A stretch of DNA of 10,348 nucleotides, taken from Planctomycetota bacterium. GTDB taxonomy: Bacteria; Patescibacteriota; Patescibacteriia; Patescibacteriales; UBA12465. Shown one piece after another: positions 6,996 to 10,348 of the stretch. Positions within the stretch are counted from its first letter, which is position 1. Each line of letters starts with the position of its first letter. The notes under the pieces were generated by a model that was not told where the DNA came from, did no database searches, and saw only the letters and a program-made list of their open reading frames with translations. The stretch covers positions 1 to 10,348 of the forward strand of contig JALOQQ010000025.1 of the NCBI GenBank assembly GCA_025453315.1, in the 5' to 3' direction. Made by a program: the position numbers and the translations under genes.

Positions 6996-8255
6996 TTAAT
7001 CAATTCTTTTTATATCTGCTCCTAAGGCTTTTAAACGACCCTCAATATTTTCATAGCCGCGCTCAATTTGATAAATATTATCAATTTCCGTAACTCCTTT
7101 AGCTTGTAAGGCGGCGATAACCAAAGCGATGCCAGCACGTAGATCAGGGCTAATTAAGCGCTTGCCATAAAGCGTTGTTGGTCCATTTATAACAACGCGA
7201 TGTGGATCACACATAGTAATTTTTGCTCCCATTTGCGAGAGATAATCAGTCCACAATAAACGACGATCGTAGATAGCTTCTTGTATTAAACTAGTGCCAC
7301 TAGCTTGAGTCATTAAAACGGCATAAGGCGATTGCAAATCAGTAGGGAATCCAGGATACTCGTGAGTTTTAATGCTATAAGGTAAAAAAGTTTTAGTAGG
7401 AATCATTTTTAACCAATCTTTTCCTTTTTTAAATTGAACGCCAATTTTTTCAAAAATAGTAAGTAAACAAGCAATGTGTTCGGGGTTACATTTAGTAATA
7501 GTAATTTCTGATTTAGTAGCAGCGGCCATTAAAGCAAAAGACCCGGTTTCAATACGATCCGGTATAATATTAAAAGTTCCAGCCTTAATAGATTTTACGC
7601 CATTAATAGTTATTATAGGTGTGCCAGCGCCATGAATTTTTGCTCCTTGTTTATTTAAATAATTAGCCAAGGCTTCAATTTCTGGCTCCATAGCACAATT
7701 TTTTAAAACTGTTTTTCCGGGAATTAAAGTAGCGGCCATCATTAAATTTTCTGTTCCCGTAACACTGACGGTAGTGAAAAAATAATTAGCGCCGTGTAAT
7801 TTTTTTGCTTTTAAATGATAACAATTTTTTTCTGTAATTACTTCAGCTCCAAAAGCCTCAAAGCCTTCTAAAAATAAATCAATTGGTCGGCCGCCCGCAC
7901 CAATAACACAACCTCCTGGATGAGGGAAACGCACTTCCTTAAATTTAGCGAGCATTGGTCCGACAAACATGATTGAAGCGCGAAATTTATCAGCTAGTTT
8001 GGCCGGTAATTCTATTTTATTAATATTTTTAGTTTCTATTTCGACACTATTTTTTCCTCTTCTAATTTTTGCTCCTAAGTCGACTATTACTTCTAAGGCC
8101 TTATCAACGTCTTCAATATTGGGAAGATTATTAATAGTAATAGTCTCATTAGAGAGAATGGCGGCTGGAATAATTTTAAGAGCAGCATTTTTAGCACCAC
8201 CAACTCGTATTTCTCCACTTAACGTTTTTTGTCCAGTAATAATAAATTTTGGCAT
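6996..8255 (-). CDS. murA: UDP-N-acetylglucosamine 1-carboxyvinyltransferase (MurA)
   Basis: A 419-residue EPSP-synthase-fold enzyme that transfers enolpyruvate from PEP to UDP-GlcNAc, the first committed step of peptidoglycan synthesis in the cytoplasm. Length equals that of classic MurA. Key residues are present: Lys22-Asn23 in GGAKNAALK (19-27), the catalytic loop HPGGC with Cys116 (the PEP- and fosfomycin-reactive Cys115 of E. coli), the base Asp306 or its neighbour in PGFPTDLQSP (301-310), DLRAG (371-375) and IERGYENIE (397-405). The catalytic loop reads GGCVIGAGGRPID, two residues longer than E. coli GGCTIGARPVD, so the PEP-contacting arginine shifts to 123. The cysteine suggests the enzyme is fosfomycin-sensitive in principle. 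It is the first gene of a transcript that also carries the pilin-FISUMP and PEGA genes. The ATG at 8255 has no Shine-Dalgarno site, but a strong promoter lies just upstream. Confidence 0.97.
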   Translation of the reverse strand: MPKFIITGQKTLSGEIRVGGAKNAALKIIPAAILSNETITINNLPNIEDVDKALEVIVDLGAKIRRGKNSVEIETKNINKIELPAKLADKFRASIMFVGPMLAKFKEVRFPHPGGCVIGAGGRPIDLFLEGFEAFGAEVITEKNCYHLKAKKLHGANYFFTTVSVTGTENLMMAATLIPGKTVLKNCAMEPEIEALANYLNKQGAKIHGAGTPIITINGVKSIKAGTFNIIPDRIETGSFALMAAATKSEITITKCNPEHIACLLTIFEKIGVQFKKGKDWLKMIPTKTFLPYSIKTHEYPGFPTDLQSPYAVLMTQASGTSLIQEAIYDRRLLWTDYLSQMGAKITMCDPHRVVINGPTTLYGKRLISPDLRAGIALVIAALQAKGVTEIDNIYQIERGYENIEGRLKALGADIKRID

Positions 8256-8295
8256 AAGTTTTAAGTAAATTTATTTAAAATGAGTCATTGTTTTT

Positions 8296-8325
8296 ATTAT
8301 ACAGCGAGAAGCAGAGAAAAGACAA
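8296..8325 (-). promoter_or_regulatory. Sigma70-like promoter for the murA-pilin-PEGA operon
   Basis: On the - strand, TTGTCT (8325-8320) and a perfect TATAAT (8301-8296) are separated by 18 bp. Transcription would begin near 8289, giving a leader of roughly 34 bases before the murA ATG. The spacer is unusually GC-rich for this region, which makes the elements stand out. Confidence 0.65.
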
Positions 8326-8381
8326 ATTAGGGTTATAAAGTTTTATTTATACGAAAACTATCTTTTTTTGGTTATTTTAAT

Positions 8382-8411
8382 ATAAATAGTAAGTAATTTG
8401 ACATAAATAGT
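8382..8411 (+). repeat. Two direct copies of ATAAATAGT, 21 bp apart, over the -35
   Basis: ATAAATAGT occurs at 8382-8390 and 8403-8411. The spacing of 21 bp is two DNA turns, so both copies face the same side of the helix. The second copy begins at the last base of the -35 TTGACA. This is an operator-like layout, but chance cannot be excluded in such AT-rich DNA. Confidence 0.4.
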
Positions 8412-8426
8412 GAATTATTGTATGTT
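8398..8426 (+). promoter_or_regulatory. Sigma70-like promoter for the unknown membrane protein gene
   Basis: A perfect -35 TTGACA (8398-8403) is followed after 17 bp by TATGTT (8421-8426, four of six -10 bases). The start of transcription would be near 8433, leaving a leader of about 87 bases before the gene at 8520. It is arranged divergently from the murA promoter, about 70 bp apart. Confidence 0.55.
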
Positions 8427-8441
8427 TAGTTAGATTAGCCC

Positions 8442-8464
8442 TTTAAAATTAGATGAATTTTAAA
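8442..8464 (+). repeat. Perfect inverted repeat in the leader of the unknown gene
   Basis: TTTAAAATT (8442-8450) and AATTTTAAA (8456-8464) form a 9-bp stem around the loop AGATG. It falls in the predicted 5' untranslated leader, but the stem has only A-U pairs and would be weak. It is not followed by a clean U-tract, so it is not a convincing terminator. Confidence 0.35.
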
Positions 8465-8519
8465 TTATTTTCATAGAATTAAAAAGTATTTAGTAATAAC
8501 CATTAAAAAATATTAAAGA

Positions 8520-9209
8520 ATGAAAAGTTTAATTTTTTCTGGTAGCGGTCTTTTAATGGCCATTGGATTTTTGGGAGTATTAATATTAATAAGATTGTTG
8601 TTTAATAAATTGAAAAAAACAAAGTTAGCTCTAGAAGTATTGAAGCATTTGATTATTAAAAACAATTTACCAATTAGTCTTATTAATAAAATATCAGTTA
8701 AAACGCTTTGCTCTTTGCGCGAGGCAATTCTTGCACATTATTGTAAAAATATCATTAATGATGATGTTGATTATGCGGCTACTTTTCTTGGCAAATCAGT
8801 TTTAGAAATTGAAAAAATTACGATTGGTTTTAATAAGGGATTAGATATTAATAAAAAATTTCTTTTTAAATCTTTACTCGAAGAAGCTTTATCGCGTTAT
8901 CCCGAAGAATTGGGGGCTATTCTACTCAAAGCAATAATAATTCAATCTATGCCCGTTAATACTAAAGATGAGGAAGTTAGACACGAAAAAGTCAAACAAG
9001 CTAAAAGCCTTATTCTAGAAATGATTACTTTGGAAAGAAGTAAGGGAATTAATGGTTTGTTTTGGATTGAAATTCTTTGGAAAAAATTTGATCAAGAAAT
9101 AGAAAAAGTTTTAGAAAGTAACTTTTGTAATGAGCTAAAAATGGATATTGCCGGTGAGGGAGCTAAAATTCGTAAAAATTATTTTTGTTTTTCACTAGAA
9201 GGAATTTAA
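8520..9209 (+). CDS. Unrecognised protein with one N-terminal membrane helix
   Basis: I do not recognise this 229-residue protein. Residues 8-28 (SGLLMAIGFLGVLILIRLLF region) form one hydrophobic membrane helix, followed by a basic stretch (NKLKKTK, 29-35), so by the positive-inside rule the rest should be cytoplasmic. The remainder is rich in Leu, Ile, Lys and Glu and looks mainly alpha-helical, for example 60-77, 112-141 and 152-173, with no cysteine pairs, catalytic motif or nucleotide-binding loop that I can see. It has its own promoter-like sequence (8398-8426) and a clear terminator (9245-9278), so it seems to be a single-gene unit between murA (divergent) and rplU. The ATG at 8520 has only AAAGA directly before it rather than a proper ribosome binding site; no better start is visible. 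Continuous frame, codon use like the neighbours and the terminator favour a real gene. Confidence 0.7.
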   Translation: MKSLIFSGSGLLMAIGFLGVLILIRLLFNKLKKTKLALEVLKHLIIKNNLPISLINKISVKTLCSLREAILAHYCKNIINDDVDYAATFLGKSVLEIEKITIGFNKGLDINKKFLFKSLLEEALSRYPEELGAILLKAIIIQSMPVNTKDEEVRHEKVKQAKSLILEMITLERSKGINGLFWIEILWKKFDQEIEKVLESNFCNELKMDIAGEGAKIRKNYFCFSLEGI

Positions 9210-9244
9210 CAATAAAGGAATCTATTTAAGACTATAAATTATCT

Positions 9245-9278
9245 ATAATTCACTACCAAAATAGTGAATTATTTTTTT
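9245..9278 (+). terminator. Intrinsic terminator after the unknown membrane protein gene
   Basis: An 11-bp perfect stem (9245-9255 with 9262-9272, core AATTCACTA / TAGTGAATT) with the loop CCAAAA runs into seven T (9272-9278). It lies 35 bp after the stop codon and separates this gene from rplU. Confidence 0.85.
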
Positions 9279-9343
9279 ATATAAGCTCGATTTTTATAAA
9301 ATACCCATATTCTTTTAGTAAATAATATGATTTATTAGTCAAA

Positions 9344-9360
9344 TCAACATAATCTGTTGA
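9344..9360. promoter_or_regulatory. Operator-like palindrome overlapping the rplU -35
   Basis: TCAACA (9344-9349) and TGTTGA (9355-9360) are a perfect 6-bp inverted repeat with a 5-bp centre. The right half overlaps the -35 TTGACA (9357-9362). A dimeric repressor bound here would block the promoter. No regulator gene is visible in the window. Confidence 0.4.
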
Positions 9361-9388
9361 CATTTATCTAATTTTTCTCTAATATTAT
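9357..9388 (+). promoter_or_regulatory. Sigma70-like promoter for rplU
   Basis: A perfect -35 TTGACA (9357-9362) precedes two overlapping -10 candidates: TAATAT (9380-9385) at the ideal 17-bp spacing, and TATTAT (9383-9388), closer to consensus but at 20 bp. The leader would be about 60-65 bases long. Confidence 0.55.
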
Positions 9389-9417
9389 CTTTATCTTGTT
9401 AAAAATCAATTAATTCT

Positions 9418-9446
9418 CAGTTTATTACCTATTTTTAGATAAACTG
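9418..9446 (+). promoter_or_regulatory. Hairpin in the rplU leader next to the start codon (possible L21 leader)
   Basis: CAGTTTAT (9418-9425) pairs perfectly with ATAAACTG (9439-9446). Inside, CTA (9429-9431) can pair with TAG (9436-9438) around a TTTT loop, leaving a three-base bulge on the 5' side. The hairpin ends nine bases before the rplU ATG, where ribosomes would load, and there is no Shine-Dalgarno sequence. This resembles the layout of autoregulated ribosomal protein leaders, but is not matched here to any known family. Confidence 0.45.
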
Positions 9447-9455
9447 TTCAATATT

Positions 9456-9770
9456 ATGAAAAACAAAATTGCTGTGATTAAAACCGGCGGTAAGCAATAT
9501 AAGGTTAAGGAAGGTCAAACTATTACCGTAGAAAAAATTAAAAGCGATGAAAAAGAAGTCGTTTTTGATACTTTATTATTAGCCGATCTAGATGGTCAGG
9601 AAGTAAAAATTGGCGAACCTCTTTTAAAAGAGAAAGTTAAGGGAGAAATAGTTGCCACTGGTAAGGGCGACAAGGTTATGGTTGTTAAATTTAAAAACAA
9701 AACCAGATATAAGAGAACCATTGGTCATCGTCAGCAGTTTGCCAAAATTAAGATTCTTGGTTTAGTATAA
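9456..9770 (+). CDS. rplU: Large ribosomal subunit protein bL21
   Basis: A 104-residue protein that matches bacterial ribosomal protein L21 over its whole length. It begins with the family signature AVIKTGGKQYKVKEGQ (6-21), continues with VEKI (25-28) and the loop GQEVKIGEPLL (48-58), and ends with the rRNA-binding stretch KFKNKTRYKRTIGHRQQF (78-95) and KIKIL (98-102). L21 binds 23S rRNA in the large subunit and is normally about 100-105 residues, so it is complete. It has its own promoter, palindrome, leader hairpin and terminator, and it is not followed by rpmA (L27), its usual partner in most bacteria. There is no Shine-Dalgarno site. The start is fixed by alignment to the family, since the conserved region begins only a few residues after the Met. 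Confidence 0.97.
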   Translation: MKNKIAVIKTGGKQYKVKEGQTITVEKIKSDEKEVVFDTLLLADLDGQEVKIGEPLLKEKVKGEIVATGKGDKVMVVKFKNKTRYKRTIGHRQQFAKIKILGLV

Positions 9771-9790
9771 ATATTTATTGTGCTATATAC

Positions 9791-9821
9791 AAAAAAACGG
9801 AATTAAAATTCCGTTTTTTTT
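9791..9821 (+). terminator. Intrinsic terminator of rplU
   Basis: CGGAAT (9798-9803) pairs with ATTCCG (9808-9813) around a TAAA loop, flanked by seven A upstream and eight T downstream, so the stem can extend to 13 bp. It lies 20 bp after the rplU stop and closes a single-gene transcript. Confidence 0.9.
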
Positions 9822-9875
9822 GTAGAATTAAACAAGTTTGTTTTATATTATTTAAATTAATGTTATTATTTAATT

Positions 9876-9926
9876 AAGTATTATTTATAAATTATAATAA
9901 GCATTATTTATAAAAGCATTATATTA
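9876..9926 (+). repeat. Degenerate short repeats before the second pilin gene
   Basis: AAGTATTATTTATAAA (9876-9891) recurs as AAGCATTATTTATAAA (9899-9914, 15 of 16 bases), and a shorter AAGCATTATAT starts at 9914. A related TTATTATTTAA lies at 9863. The steps are 23 and 15 bp. They sit in the AT-only gap between the rplU terminator and the pilin start. A TATAAT at 9893-9898 lies between the first two copies, so the repeats may flank the pilin promoter. Confidence 0.45.
9893..9898 (+). promoter_or_regulatory. Possible -10 element of the second pilin gene
   Basis: A perfect TATAAT lies 46 bp before the ATG. The sequence 17 bp upstream (TTAATT, 9870-9875) is only a poor -35. Since the preceding gene ends at a strong terminator, the pilin gene needs its own promoter in this gap, which supports the call. 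Confidence 0.4.
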
Positions 9927-9943
9927 CTTCTAAAATAAAAACT

Positions 9944-10348
9944 ATGTTTAAAAATCTCTGGAAGGCTGAAAGAAAAATAAATGCCTTCACCCTCATCGAA
10001 CTACTCGTGGTCATAGCAATTATTGCTATCATTGCCACTCTCTCGGTCTTAGCTCTCCAATCAGCTAGAGAGAAAGCTCGTGATGCTAAACGTATTGCCG
10101 ACATTAAACAACTCAAAACCGCTCTCGAGCTCTATTATAATGACGCCAACGGTTATCCTCCGGCTTCCTCCTTCGTCACTGGCTCCGCTCTCTCTTACAC
10201 TGATTCCCAAAGTGGTCAGGTAAAGACCTATATCAACCAAATTCCATCTTCTCCTATTCCAGCTGATGGTGATTGTACACAACAAAACAATTCCTATTCC
10301 TATTCTTCAGAAAACCCTTCTACTTACACTATTTCCTATTGTCTAGGT
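9944..10348 (+). CDS. Type IV pilin-like protein, 5' part (continues past the window)
   Basis: An open frame of 135 codons runs from ATG 9944 to the window end with no stop, which is why simple ORF calling misses it. A 14-residue basic leader ending in Asn-Ala precedes FTLIE (15-19), giving a prepilin peptidase site with Phe+1 and Glu+5, then the membrane helix (15-39) and the amphipathic helix (41-58). The globular start contains YYNDANGYPPASSF (64-77), SPIPADGDCT (about 102-111) and SYCLG at the end, with a likely disulfide between Cys110 and the final Cys. It is a paralogue of the pilin-FISUMP protein on the other strand, with 60 of 61 identical residues from 14 to 74. Whether it also carries a C-terminal FISUMP or other head lies outside the window. 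It uses many C-ending codons (CTC, ATC, GTC, TCC), unlike the glycosyltransferase genes. No Shine-Dalgarno site is seen. Confidence 0.88.
   Translation, partial: MFKNLWKAERKINAFTLIELLVVIAIIAIIATLSVLALQSAREKARDAKRIADIKQLKTALELYYNDANGYPPASSFVTGSALSYTDSQSGQVKTYINQIPSSPIPADGDCTQQNNSYSYSSENPSTYTISYCLG

Noticed and set aside
7969..8268. 99-codon + strand open frame inside murA
   Set aside because: It is antisense to the well-conserved 5' part of murA, has no family resemblance, and overlaps the murA start and leader. It is a shadow frame.
8256..8519. Possible tRNA, small RNA or riboswitch in the murA / unknown-gene gap
   Set aside because: The 264-bp gap holds two divergent promoters, a phased repeat and a weak A-U hairpin, but no cloverleaf, T-loop GTTCRA pattern or compact GC-rich structure.
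9279..9455. Small gene between the terminator and rplU
   Set aside because: No open frame of useful length with a start; the stretch is explained by the rplU promoter, palindrome and leader hairpin.
9919..10285. Two - strand open frames of 65 and 74 codons
   Set aside because: Both are antisense to the open + strand pilin frame (9944-10348), which has a clear pilin signature; the antisense peptides match nothing recognisable.
1..10348. CRISPR array, insertion sequence, integron or phage genes
   Set aside because: No regularly spaced repeats, no transposase, integrase or Cas-like protein, and no terminal inverted repeats beside a recombinase frame were seen. The only long repeat is the pilin pair.

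Overview
The window reads as ordinary chromosomal DNA from an uncultured, very AT-rich bacterium (about 30% G+C by eye), most likely a member of the Patescibacteria / Candidate Phyla Radiation. The pointers are type IV pilin-like proteins with a near-invariant FTLIELLVVIAIIAIIATL head, a pilin fused to a FISUMP-type domain, a PEGA plus beta-propeller membrane protein, short intergenic gaps, few Shine-Dalgarno sites and a divergent GalU. The lineage is an inference from gene style; there is no rRNA or other strong phylogenetic marker apart from L21. The standard code fits: the first gene ends in TGA, and the other genes with a visible end stop at TAA or TAG.

Left block (1-4306, + strand): the 3' end of a phosphodiester glycosidase (NAGPA-type) gene overlaps a small DUF167/YggU gene by ATGA. 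A 97-bp gap follows, then three tandem family 2 glycosyltransferases separated by 11 and 5 bp, and then galU. The block ends at a strong hairpin terminator that is symmetrical enough to serve both strands. It looks like a cell-surface polysaccharide locus: GalU would supply UDP-glucose and the three transferases would build a glycan.

Middle block (8325 down to 4306, - strand): a good sigma70-like promoter drives murA (first committed step of peptidoglycan synthesis), then a pilin-FISUMP fusion, then a PEGA/beta-propeller membrane protein. Gaps are 23 and 28 bp, so this is probably one transcript, ending at the shared terminator.

Right block (8398-10348, + strand): three separate units. The first is an unrecognised 229-residue protein with one N-terminal membrane helix, with its own promoter and terminator. 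The second is rplU (ribosomal protein L21) as a single-gene unit, with a palindrome over its -35 and a hairpin directly before the start codon. The third is the 5' part of a second pilin gene that runs off the window. This second pilin has almost the same head as the pilin-FISUMP gene (60 of 61 residues identical, about 91% of bases) but lies in the opposite orientation about 3 kb away.

No mobile element, CRISPR array, tRNA or rRNA is visible, and no intergenic stretch exceeds 300 bases. I see no clearly new multi-gene system. The most notable features are the inverted pilin pair, the pilin-FISUMP fusion, the putative L21 leader control region and the two-residue insertion in the MurA catalytic loop.
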